A stretch of DNA of 64,000 bases from Amycolatopsis sp. 2-15. GTDB lineage: Bacteria > Actinomycetota > Actinomycetes > Mycobacteriales > Pseudonocardiaceae. Every line of letters starts with the position of its first letter. Position 1 is the stretch's first letter. The notes under the pieces were generated by a model. The model was not told where the DNA came from and ran no database searches. It was given only the letters and a program-made list of their open reading frames with translations. The DNA is taken from positions 7,782,001 to 7,846,000 of the forward strand of contig NZ_CP127294.1 of assembly GCF_030285625.1 (NCBI RefSeq), given 5' to 3'. This document shows, piece by piece, positions 26,064-34,273 of this stretch. The position numbers and the translations under genes are program-made.

Positions 26064-26704
26064 GGCTCGCGGGCCGTGGTCACGCCGATCATCGCGTCCC
26101 GGGTCACCAGCTCGGCCAGATCCTCTTCACTCCACCCCTCCGTGCCCTCCGGCCGCATCGGAAGCACGAGATAACGCATGTTCGCCGTGCTGTCATGCAC
26201 CCGGATCGCGACCTCGTCAGGAACCTCGGTACCGAACTCCGCCAACAACGCCCGCGGCTCCCGCACCGCACGAGCACGATACGGACGACTCTTGTACCAA
26301 TCCGGCGGCAAACCCAGCACCGGACGCGGATAACACGAACACAACGTGCACACCACCAGATTGTGCGTATCCGGCGTCTGCTCCAAAACGATCAGCTTCG
26401 TACCGTCATAGTTGTCGATCCCGAACTCCACGATCGCAGCCGTACCATCAGCCAGCAACCGCTCCTTGAACCCCGGATCAGACCACGCCCGCGCCACCAA
26501 AGCAGCACCACGAGACGGCTCATGCGCATCCAGCGTCTCGATCATGGCACGGACCTCACCCGCCCCGATCAAACCCTTCTCGACCATCAACTCACGAACC
26601 GCCATCTGCAGCACATCAAAATAATCCGGCTCCCCCGCAGCCGCCTCGATCGGCGCATGCGGATCCTCATGCTCGTGCGCGCCTTCATGCGTATGTGCGG
26701 CCAC
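26060..26704 (-). CDS. nitrile hydratase-type alpha subunit (cobalt-type metal site)
   Basis: A 214-residue subunit of the nitrile hydratase / thiocyanate hydrolase family. The metal-binding motif VCTLCSC is near residue 117, with Thr in the place that marks cobalt-type enzymes. YPRPVLGLPPDWYKSRPYRARAV and EVAIRVHDSTANMRYLVLP follow as in the family. These enzymes hydrate nitriles to amides, or thiocyanate to carbonyl sulfide and ammonia, and need a beta subunit. Here only the N-terminal half of beta is encoded upstream. The GTG at 26704 follows AGGAG. The His-rich start (HTHEGAHEHEDPH) may bind metal. Codon use is less GC-strict than in neighbours, a hint of transfer. Confidence 0.92.
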   Translation of the reverse strand: MAAHTHEGAHEHEDPHAPIEAAAGEPDYFDVLQMAVRELMVEKGLIGAGEVRAMIETLDAHEPSRGAALVARAWSDPGFKERLLADGTAAIVEFGIDNYDGTKLIVLEQTPDTHNLVVCTLCSCYPRPVLGLPPDWYKSRPYRARAVREPRALLAEFGTEVPDEVAIRVHDSTANMRYLVLPMRPEGTEGWSEEDLAELVTRDAMIGVTTAREP

Positions 26705-26706
26705 GG

Positions 26707-26802
26707 TCACTCCTGTTCGTTCACGGCGTTCGGGACAGGCTCCAGCCAATGCTCGTAGATCTCGATCTCGACCACATCGGACGGACGGCCCTCAGTCCTC
26801 CG
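26707..26802 (-). pseudogene. 3' remnant of a nitrile hydratase beta C-terminal half gene
   Basis: Between the half-beta gene and the alpha gene a minus-strand frame reads GRPSDVVEIEIYEHWLEPV and then NAVNEQE, stop at 26707. The pattern D-x-V-x-[IV]-[DE]-[IL]-[YFW]-E-x-[YW]-L-E-P is how the C-terminal barrel of nitrile hydratase beta subunits ends. There is no start and only about 25 meaningful codons. It appears that a gene for the second half of beta once stood here, in the beta(N)-beta(C)-alpha order known from thiocyanate hydrolase, and was deleted except for its tail. Confidence 0.6.
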
Positions 26803-27121
26803 TCAGCCGCTCGCGGATCTCGGTCATCTTCTTCCCCAGCTCTTCACTGGTGATGATCTTCTTCTCGATCAGGACCTTCGACGCCGAAACCGCCCACCGC
26901 TCGTAGTAGGTGAGCTTGCCGATGATCTCCGACCCGAGATCCTCCACACCACGGCGTTTTTCCTCGGTGTTCACCAATTTGTGCCTGTCGAGCACGTTCA
27001 GCAGCGCGTGGCAGCTCTTTTCGAACGGCGTCATGTCGTGCTCGGAGCGGACGAGCCGCCCTTCCGGCAACCCGCCGAGATCGTGGGGCGGCCGGATGAC
27101 CAGCCTGCGTTTCTCCAGCAC
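26792..27121 (-). CDS. nitrile hydratase beta subunit, N-terminal half only
   Basis: A 109-residue protein equal to the N-terminal helical domain of nitrile hydratase beta. It has PPHDLGGLPEG near the start, then LTYYERWAVSASKVLIEKKIITSEEL, the typical YYERW helix. The C-terminal SH3-like barrel of a full beta subunit (about 100 more residues) is missing. Split beta subunits occur in thiocyanate hydrolase and in toyocamycin nitrile hydratase, where a separate gene encodes the barrel; here only a remnant of that gene is seen. The GTG at 27121 follows GGAGAGGAG at 6 bases; a GTG 14 codons upstream is less likely. Confidence 0.85.
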   Translation of the reverse strand: MLEKRRLVIRPPHDLGGLPEGRLVRSEHDMTPFEKSCHALLNVLDRHKLVNTEEKRRGVEDLGSEIIGKLTYYERWAVSASKVLIEKKIITSEELGKKMTEIRERLTED

Positions 27122-27236
27122 CTGATGCTCCTCTCCGGCGTGCTCCGTTTCCGGTCTCCGCACACGGGATGGTCGTCAATAGTCGTGACTGTACAACAGC
27201 TTCACCGGCATTCGTACCGGCCCGCACCAGCGTCGG

Positions 27237-27276
27237 CGCGTGATCCGACGGCGACAGAAACTGACTCGATCACGCG
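27237..27276. promoter_or_regulatory. 9-bp inverted repeat upstream of the esterase pair
   Basis: CGCGTGATC (27237-27245) is the exact complement of GATCACGCG (27268-27276), with 22 bases between. It lies 54 bases before the esterase start at 27330 and between divergent units. It may be an operator with two half-sites two helical turns apart. Confidence 0.4.
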
Positions 27277-27329
27277 TGGTTTCCCCGGCCGGTTCCGGGC
27301 ACAATCGTGCGGTTGTGGAAGAAAATACT

Positions 27330-28178
27330 GTGGCGGATGCCCCGATCGTTCTGCTGAACGGCTTCTACCACGGCTCGTGGGCGTGGTCGGAAGTGATCAC
27401 CGAGCTCGCCGCGCGAGGACGCGCGGCCGTCGCGGTGGACCTGGCCGCGCACGGACTGCACGCCGTGGCACCCGAGTCGGCCACGCGCCGGCCCTTCGAC
27501 GCCGGCGCGTTCGCCACCGAACCGTCGCCGGTCTTCGGGATCGGCCTGGACGCGGCGGCCGACCTTCTGATCGGCCGGCTCAAGGCGATCGGCGGCGGGC
27601 GGCGGCTTCCCGCGGTCGCCCACAGCATGGGCGGCGCGGTGCTGACCAGGGCGGCGGAACGCGAACCCGGACTCTTCGCGCACCTCTACTACCTCGCCGC
27701 GTACATGCCGGCCTCCGACACGCCGTGCCTGGTGTACCCGTCGCTGCCGGAAGGGCAGAGCAACCGCTTCATGACACTGCTGGTCGGCGACCCCGAAAGC
27801 ACCGGCGCACTGCGGATCGACCCCGGCAATCCGGACCCCGAGGTACAAAAGGCCATCCGCGAGGCGTTCTACGGCGACGTCGAAGAACCGAAAGCGGCAG
27901 CCGCGATCGCGATGCTCAGCTGCGACGCACCCGTGGCGATGGTGGTGGAAAGCACGACGCTCACCGGATCGGGCTGGGGTTCGGTTCCCCGCACGTACAT
28001 CCGGTGCACACAGGACCGCACTATTCCCGCCGAGCTGCAGACGCTTTTCGTCAGCCAGGCCGATGCGGCATTCCCCGGAAACCGGACCAGCGTTTTCGAT
28101 CTCACCACGTCGCATTCGGCCTTCCTGTCCGCTCCCGACCAGGTCGCGGACGTCCTCACCGATTCCCCGAAAGGCTGA
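27330..28178 (+). CDS. alpha/beta hydrolase (salicylate/pyrethroid esterase type)
   Basis: A hydrolase of about 282 residues. IVLLNGFYHGSWAWSEV near residue 5 holds the oxyanion region (HGSW), AVAHSMGGAVLTRAAE near 98 the nucleophile Ser, and SHSAFLSAPDQVADVL near the C-terminus the catalytic His, in the way of plant methyl esterases and bacterial pyrethroid hydrolases. The GTG at 27330 has GGAAG before it; a GTG 5 codons upstream is possible. It ends one base before the carboxylesterase start, so the two esterases form an operon. Confidence 0.88.
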   Translation: MADAPIVLLNGFYHGSWAWSEVITELAARGRAAVAVDLAAHGLHAVAPESATRRPFDAGAFATEPSPVFGIGLDAAADLLIGRLKAIGGGRRLPAVAHSMGGAVLTRAAEREPGLFAHLYYLAAYMPASDTPCLVYPSLPEGQSNRFMTLLVGDPESTGALRIDPGNPDPEVQKAIREAFYGDVEEPKAAAAIAMLSCDAPVAMVVESTTLTGSGWGSVPRTYIRCTQDRTIPAELQTLFVSQADAAFPGNRTSVFDLTTSHSAFLSAPDQVADVLTDSPKG

Positions 28179-28179
28179 C

Positions 28180-29385
28180 GTGATCATCGTCGAGACCGCG
28201 GGCGGCAAAGTCCGGGGCACGAACGGCGCTTTCCGCGGAATTCCGTACGCGACCGCGCAGCGATTCCGGCCACCGGCGCCCGCACCCGGATGGACAGGCG
28301 TGCACGCGGCGCTTCAGGCCGCTCCCGCGGCGGTGCAGCCGACCTCGCGCCTCGACCCGGTGATCGGGCCGATGACGCTGCCGCAGTCGGAAGACTGCTT
28401 GTCGCTCAACGTTTTCACGCCGTCGGTCGCCGGATCGCGGCCCGTGCTCGTGTGGTTCCACGGCGGCGGGTTCCTCACCGGCTCCGGCGGCCAGGACTGG
28501 TACGACGGCACCCGGCTCGCGGACGACGCCGACGCCGTGGTCGTCACGGTTAACTACCGGCTGGGCGTGTTCGGGTTCCTCGCTTTCGACGGGGTCGCCC
28601 CGCCGAACCTCGGCGTCGCCGACCAGCTCACGGCGCTGGAATGGGTGCGGGACAACATCTCCGCGTTCGGCGGGGACCCCGCGCGCGTCACGGTCGGCGG
28701 CCAGTCGGCGGGCGGGCAGTCGGCGCTCGCGCTGTGGTCCGCGCCGGCGGCCGCCGGTCTGGTGCACCGGGTCGCACTGCAGAGCGCGCCCGTGAGCCTC
28801 GTCCCGCAAACCCGCGACGAAGCCGCGGGCTGGGCGGAGAAGTTCTTCGACGCCGTCGGGTCGAGCGATCCGCGGGAACTCGCGACGATGCCCGCGGCCC
28901 GGTTGCTCGACGGGTTCGCGACGTTCTCCGAACGCACGCGAGGGCAGGTCTCGACGCCCTTTCAGCTCGTGGCCGACCAGCACCTCGTCGCCGGCGACCT
29001 GATCACCGCCGTGAAGCCGGGTCCCGCCCTGATCAGCTGGACCCGCGAGGAGGTCCGCGCCTACAACCCCGGCGCCGACGCGGACGCGGTCGAGCAGGGT
29101 ACTTCCGCGCTGTTCAGCGGAGAACTCCCGCGGCTGGCCGAGCGGTTCGGCCCCGGCGCGACGCTGCTGCGCTTCGACTGGGCCGCGCCGGGCAACCCGT
29201 ACGGCGCCTGCCACTGCATCGACCTCCCGTTCCTCTTCGGCACGCACGCGGCGTTCAAGGGAGCCGGGATGCTCGAGGGTGCGCCGGACGGGGTCGCCGA
29301 CCTCACCGACCTCCGTCGCGTCTGGGAGCGGTTCCTCCACAGCGAACGGCCGGCGGTCGCGAGCTCGTTCCTCACCGCCGTGTGA
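28180..29385 (+). CDS. carboxylesterase type B
   Basis: A 401-residue carboxylesterase. It opens with GGKVRGTNGAFRGIPYATAQRF, has SEDCLSLNVFTP near residue 70, oxyanion motif VLVWFHGGGFLTG near 88 and nucleophile VGGQSAGGQSALAL near 170, then CHCIDLPFLFG near 345 where the catalytic His lies. The family norm is nearer 500 residues, so several surface insertions are missing. In the common GESAGA motif the Glu is Gln here. It is cytoplasmic. The GTG start follows AAAGG and the stop of the preceding esterase by one base. Confidence 0.92.
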   Translation: MIIVETAGGKVRGTNGAFRGIPYATAQRFRPPAPAPGWTGVHAALQAAPAAVQPTSRLDPVIGPMTLPQSEDCLSLNVFTPSVAGSRPVLVWFHGGGFLTGSGGQDWYDGTRLADDADAVVVTVNYRLGVFGFLAFDGVAPPNLGVADQLTALEWVRDNISAFGGDPARVTVGGQSAGGQSALALWSAPAAAGLVHRVALQSAPVSLVPQTRDEAAGWAEKFFDAVGSSDPRELATMPAARLLDGFATFSERTRGQVSTPFQLVADQHLVAGDLITAVKPGPALISWTREEVRAYNPGADADAVEQGTSALFSGELPRLAERFGPGATLLRFDWAAPGNPYGACHCIDLPFLFGTHAAFKGAGMLEGAPDGVADLTDLRRVWERFLHSERPAVASSFLTAV

Positions 29386-29573
29386 GGAACCGTCGATCGG
29401 CGCCTTGACACCGTTCGTAATGGAAATTTACCATTGCCGGGCTGCCGGCCGGGAACCTCCGACCGGCGCCCGCCTCACCTCGAGGCGCCACTGAAAACTG
29501 CCGGACAGCCGCCACTGTGGCAGGAGACGAGCCGCTCCCCGCGAGCGTGCTCCTGATCCCACCGAGGAGCGGA

Positions 29574-31429
29574 ATGTCAGGCACAGTCACCCAGCCGAGA
29601 CCGGCTCGCACGCGCTGGCGGATCACGGCCGCGGCCGTCGTCGCCACCGCGAGCGCCGGAGCCTACCTCGCCGCGCCCGCGCCGGCCGCGCACGCGGCCA
29701 CCACCGCGGGCGTGTGCCTCACCACCGCCGACCGCTCGAACCTGTTGAAACAGCAGGGAAACGTGTCGTTCGGCTCCGGCGGCAGCGGGCCGGTGATCAC
29801 GGTGAACCCCAACACCACCTACCAGTCGATGGTGGGCTTCGGCGCGTCGTTCACGGACTCGGCCGCGTGGAACATCAGCAACTCGCCGCGGCGTGACGAG
29901 ATCATGAACTCGCTGTTCAACACGACCAGCGGGATCGGGTTGAGTTTCCTGCGCCAGCCCATCGGCGCGTCGGACTTCTCGCACAGCAACTTCTACACCT
30001 ACGACACGGCGCGGCGGACCCGGCTCTCACGCGGTTTTCCGTGGCGCACGACAACTCCTACATCCTGCCGCTGGTCAAGCAGGCCAAGAGCCTGAACCCG
30101 AAGCTGTCGGTCATGGCCACGCCGTGGAGCGGGTCGGCGTGGATGAAGGACAACAACAACCTCATCGGCGGCTCGCTGCGCAGCGACCAGAACGGGGTTT
30201 TCGCCGACTACCTGGTGAAGTTCACGCAGGCCTACGGGGCGGCGGGGGTGCCGATCGACTACCTGAGCGTGCAGAACGAGCCGCGGTTCTCCGCGCCCGG
30301 CTACCCCAGCATGTACATGGAGCCCGCCCAGCAGGCGAACATCATCAACACCCTGGCGCCGAAGCTGCGCGCGGCGGGCCTGCCGGCGAAGATCCTGGGC
30401 TACGACCACAACTGGGACGTCACGGACTTCGCCGAACAGGTGAACAACCAGGCCGGCAGCAACGTGGCCGGCTCGGCGTGGCACTGCTACGGCGGTGACC
30501 CGTCGGCCCAGTCCAAGGTGTTCAACGACCAGCACAAGGACATCTTCTTCACCGAGTGCTCCGGCCACGACTCCGACAACGTCGCGAACACCTTCGCCGA
30601 CACGCTGCGGTGGCAGGGCATGAACCTCACGATCGGCGCCCCGCGCAACTACGCGCGCACCGTCGCGCTGTGGAACATGGCGCTGGACAACAACCACGGC
30701 CCGGTCATCGGCAGCTGCGGCAACTGCAACGGCGTCGCGACCGTCACCGGCAGCAACGTCTCCTACAACGCCGAGTACTACGTGCTGGGGCACCTGAGCA
30801 AGTTCGTGCAGCCCGGTGCCGTGCGGATCGACTCGACCGGCTACGGCGAGGGCGGTGTCGAAAACGTCGCGTTCCGCAACCCGGACGGCACGATCGTGCT
30901 CGTCGCGCTCAACACCGGCGGCACGCAGAACTTCCAGGTCTCCTTCGGCGGCCAGTCCTTCGGCTACCAGCTGCCCGGCGGCTCGATGGCCACGTTCACC
31001 TGGCCCGGCAGCGGCGGCGGCACCACCACTCCCCCACCCACCGGCCGCACCGGCCCGATCTCCGGCCTCGGCGGGAAGTGCCTCGACGTCACGGGCGGCT
31101 CGACCGTCAACGGCAACCAGCCGCAGCTGTGGGACTGCACGTCGGGCCCGAACCAGCAGTGGACGCTCTCCAGTGACGGCACCGTCCGCGGCCTGGGCAA
31201 GTGCCTCGACGTCAGCGGCAACGGCACCGCCGACGGCACGGCGGTCCAGCTCTGGGACTGCTTCGGCGCGCCCAACCAGAAGTGGTCGACCGGCGCGAAC
31301 GGCTCGCTGGTCAACGCGGGCAGCGGCAAGTGCCTGGACGTGAGGGACGGTTCGACGGCCAACGGCACCAAGCTGCAGATCTGGACCTGCTCGGGCGGCC
31401 CCAACCAGCGCTGGTCCGTCCCGGCGTAA
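29574..31429 (+). pseudogene. secreted GH30 glycosidase with ricin-type lectin domain, frameshifted
   Basis: The frame from ATG 29574 (GAGGAG before it) encodes a signal peptide ending AAHAATT and the first part of a GH30 domain (VNPNTTYQSMVGFGASFTDSAAW). Near 30003-30012 the frame breaks: the expected YDD-TGAADPALTRFSVAHDNS continues only in the next frame, which runs to 31429. That second part has the acid/base in SVQNEP, the nucleophile in FFTECSG, a beta-sandwich, a Thr/Pro linker and a C-terminal ricin B lectin domain with repeated KCLDV and QxW motifs. The intact enzyme would cleave beta-1,6-glucan or a glucosylceramide-like glycan outside the cell. A one-base loss or a sequencing error would explain the break. 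Confidence 0.85.
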
Positions 31430-31459
31430 CAGTCCACACCGGACGTATTTCCCTCCGCC

Positions 31460-31493
31460 ACGCCCGTGACCGCACTTCTCCGGTCACGGGCGT
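31460..31493 (+). terminator. strong hairpin after the GH30 gene
   Basis: ACGCCCGTGACCG (31460-31472) pairs perfectly with CGGTCACGGGCGT (31481-31493) across an 8-base loop. It lies 30 bases after the GH30 stop. Confidence 0.8.
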
Positions 31494-31610
31494 TCTGCTG
31501 TGTTCGCCGTGGTGACGCGCGTCACTCGAATCCCGTGCAACCGCAGGGCCGGTCCATGGCCTTTGTGGAGTGAGGGCTGCTGACCGGCGGTCCGATCGAG
31601 GAGCAGCGCA

Positions 31611-32138
31611 GTGGGTCACCGGGACTGGGAGGCGGACTACACCGCATTCGTGCACAGTCGTGCCTCGGCGCTGCGGACCACCGCGTATGTGCTCAGCGGC
31701 GAATGGCACCGCGCCGACGACCTGGTGCAGACCACCCTCGTCAAGCTCTACGTGATCTGGCCGCGCCTGGTGCGCCAGGGTGGCCTCGACGCCTACGCGC
31801 GCACCGTGCTCGTGCGCACATTCGTGCGGGAGAACCGGCGCAAGTGGCGCCAGCTGGAACTGACCTCCTCCGCCCCGCCCGACACCACCGCTCTGCCCGA
31901 AACCGACCACGCCGGCCGGCTCGCCGTGCGCGCGGCGCTGGCGCAGGTGCCGCCGCGGCAGCGGGCCGTGCTCGTGCTGCGCTTCTGGAACGACCTCAGC
32001 GTCGGCGAGACGGCCACCGCCCTCGGGTGCAGCGAGGGCACCGTGAAAAGCCAGACCGCCCGCGGCCTCGCCACGCTCAAACGCGCGCTCGGCCCGCCGG
32101 GTTTCCGCGACCCGTTCCCCGAGGAGAGCGAGCGATGA
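31611..32138 (+). CDS. SigE-family ECF RNA polymerase sigma factor
   Basis: A 175-residue sigma-70 protein with region 2 (YTAFVHSRASALRTTAYVLSGEWHRADDLVQTTLVKLYVIW) and region 4 (ALAQVPPRQRAVLVLRFWNDLSVGETATALGCSEGTVKSQTARGL). This is the form common in actinomycetes as the SigE-family group. The GTG start has GAGGAG 8 bases before it. The next gene overlaps by ATGA and encodes a small membrane protein, probably its regulator. The stimulus is unknown. Confidence 0.94.
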   Translation: MGHRDWEADYTAFVHSRASALRTTAYVLSGEWHRADDLVQTTLVKLYVIWPRLVRQGGLDAYARTVLVRTFVRENRRKWRQLELTSSAPPDTTALPETDHAGRLAVRAALAQVPPRQRAVLVLRFWNDLSVGETATALGCSEGTVKSQTARGLATLKRALGPPGFRDPFPEESER

Positions 32139-32524
32139 ACGAAGAACAGGCACGCGTCCTCATCCACCTGGCCGGCCCCGACAGCCGGACCCCCACCGAC
32201 CTCGACGCCACCCTCTCTTCGGCGCTGCGCCGGGGCCGCCGCCACCGCGCCCTCCGCCGCGGCCTGGCTAGCTCCGGCAGCGCACTGGCCACCGCGGCCC
32301 TCGTGCTCGTCCCCCTGCTCCTGCGCGCCCAGCCCCCTGAGCACCTGGGCCCCGCCGCGCCACCCCCGCCCCCCGCCACCTCCACCACGACCCCCACCGT
32401 CACGTACACCACCCACACCCCGCCCCCACCGGGCACGACCCCCGCCATGGTGACCTCCCACTCCCCCGCGAGCCCCGGCTTCTCGCCGACCAGCCACCGC
32501 CTGCCACCGACCACCACGTCGTGA
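32135..32524 (+). CDS. small single-pass membrane protein, putative anti-sigma partner
   Basis: A 129-residue protein. The first 45 residues are soluble and basic (LSSALRRGRRHRALRRG), one membrane helix follows (ASSGSALATAALVLVPLLLRA, about 47-67) and the rest is a Pro/Thr-rich outer tail (PPPPATSTTTPTVTYTTH...). It starts inside the stop of the sigma gene. Position and topology are those of sigma regulators linked to SigE-family factors, but no zinc-binding HxxxCxxC motif of ZAS anti-sigma factors is seen. The function is inferred from context only. Confidence 0.75.
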   Translation: MNEEQARVLIHLAGPDSRTPTDLDATLSSALRRGRRHRALRRGLASSGSALATAALVLVPLLLRAQPPEHLGPAAPPPPPATSTTTPTVTYTTHTPPPPGTTPAMVTSHSPASPGFSPTSHRLPPTTTS

Positions 32525-32580
32525 CCGCCGAACCAGCCCAACAGCGCCGACCACGCGCTGCCCCTGAACGGAAACCCGCC

Positions 32581-33756
32581 ATGACCACGTTGTTGTCCGC
32601 CCCGACTCCGGCCACGACCCCCACCGGAGCCTCCGCGCGGCTCGGTTACCTGCGTGCCGCCGGGGTGTACCTCGCGGTGCGAGTGGTCGGGGTGGTGGTG
32701 CTGGCGTTGTTCGCGTCGAGTACCGGGCAGCCGTTGCTCGACCGGCTCACCGCGTGGGACGGGCAGTGGTACCTGGCGATCGCGGACGACGGCTACAGCG
32801 GGATCACCCACGGGCTCGTCGACGCCGCCGGGAACTTCGCCCCGAACACGCCGCTGGCGTTTTTCCCGTTGTACCCGTTCCTCATGCACGCGTTGGCGAC
32901 CGGCACCGGGCTCGACAGCACCACCGCCGGGCTGCTGATCAGCGCCATCGCGGGGATCGTGGCGGCGCTGGGCGTCTACCGCCTGGGCAAAAGGGCCGGC
33001 GAGGAGCGCACCGGGCTGCTGCTCGTCGCGCTGTGGGCGGGCGCGCCGCTGTCGATCACGCTCTCGATGGTCTACACGGAAGCCCTGTTCACGGCGTTCG
33101 TGGCGTGGGCGCTCGTCGGGCTCGTCGAGAAGCGGTGGGCCCTGGCCGCATTGTGCTGTGTCGCCGCCGGGTTGACGCGGCCGACGGCAGTGGTGCTGGT
33201 GGGGGTGGTCGTGTTCGCCGGTGTGGTGGCTTTCGTGCGGGCACCGCGGCCGGCGCCGCTCGTGGCCGCGGCCGCGGCGCCGGTCGGGCTGGTCGGCTAC
33301 TGGCTGTGGGTCGCGAACCGGACGGGCAGCCTGTTCGGCTGGTTCGACCTCGAGTGGCACGGGTGGAACACGCGCTTCGACGCCGGCGCGGAGACCTTCG
33401 GCTTCGTCGGCCGGCAACTCGTGCAAGGCCGGTCGGTGATGGAGGTCGGGAACGTCTTCGTGGTGTTCCTCGCGATCATCGCGGCCGTGCTGCTCCTGCT
33501 CAGGCTGCGCGAGCGCCCGAGCTGGTGGCCGCTGATCCTGTTCGGCGTGGGCATGGTGGTGCTCGTGGCCGGCACCGCGGGCATCCCGTTCGCGAAGGCG
33601 CGGTTCCTGCTGCCCGGTTTCGTCCTGCTGCTGCCGCTCGCCCAAGGCCTCACCGGACGCCGGCGGAGCACCGCCATCGCGGCGACCGCCGGCGTCGTCC
33701 TCGTCGGCTGCTGGTTCAGCGCCTACGCCCTCACTGGCTGGCGCTACGCGATCTGA
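32581..33756 (+). CDS. GT-C type membrane glycosyltransferase (PIG-V-like)
   Basis: A 391-residue polytopic membrane protein with about ten helices. After the first helix comes LTAWDGQWYLAIADDGY near residue 58, the acidic motif of GT-C mannosyltransferases like PIG-V/Gpi18, and then LAFFPLYPFLMHALA and a loop with SMVYTEALF. It should move a sugar from a polyprenyl-phosphate donor on the outer face of the membrane. The ATG at 32581 has GGAAA before it. It follows the sigma pair in the same direction and may belong to the same unit (57-base gap). Confidence 0.85.
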   Translation: MTTLLSAPTPATTPTGASARLGYLRAAGVYLAVRVVGVVVLALFASSTGQPLLDRLTAWDGQWYLAIADDGYSGITHGLVDAAGNFAPNTPLAFFPLYPFLMHALATGTGLDSTTAGLLISAIAGIVAALGVYRLGKRAGEERTGLLLVALWAGAPLSITLSMVYTEALFTAFVAWALVGLVEKRWALAALCCVAAGLTRPTAVVLVGVVVFAGVVAFVRAPRPAPLVAAAAAPVGLVGYWLWVANRTGSLFGWFDLEWHGWNTRFDAGAETFGFVGRQLVQGRSVMEVGNVFVVFLAIIAAVLLLLRLRERPSWWPLILFGVGMVVLVAGTAGIPFAKARFLLPGFVLLLPLAQGLTGRRRSTAIAATAGVVLVGCWFSAYALTGWRYAI

Positions 33757-34273
33757 CCAATCGGTGTCCACAGTGGATACCGAAAGGGATCACACCGAAG
33801 CGGCCATGCGCGCGTGCACCGTCCGCCCACCAGAGCCCGCAGACCGAGCTTGTCGGCGACGACGACGCCCGGAGCGAGGCGTCCGCCGGCTCCACCAGCA
33901 AGCCGCCGTCCGAGAACAGGCGGCGCACGTTGTCGGCGGCCCGCAACGCCAGCCTGGTTTCCCGACGCCGCCGACACCGGCCGGCGTCCCCAGACGGGTC
34001 GTGCCGACCGGCCGCCGGGTCGTCGCCAGGCATGGCGCCCCGGCAACCGCGCCGGGCGGCCAGTGCGGTCCGGTGAAACGGCGTCGGCCGCTATGTGCGC
34101 GGGGGCATGGCAGGCGGCGATTTAGGCATTGGCTGGGCATGGCTCGCGCGGCCTAACCTCGTTTCACCCTTGCACCGACCCGGGCCGCCCGCGGCGCCGG
34201 GTCGCCCGCCGAGCGACCCGGACGGCGAACCCACGCCCTCGGGGACCGCCCACAATGGAGGGAACCCGATCCC
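33757..34273. other. 517-bp intergenic region before the P450 gene
   Basis: Several open frames cross this stretch on both strands, but all are Arg/Pro-rich, overlap each other and lack ribosome binding sites. I see no gene here. The last 150 bases should hold the P450 promoter; TTGGCT and TAACCT near 34131 and 34155 are only a weak match. Confidence 0.4.

Noticed and set aside
33731..34156. Several overlapping frames on both strands between the glycosyltransferase and P450 genes
   Set aside because: They exclude one another, have no start signals and are made mainly of Arg, Pro and Gly.
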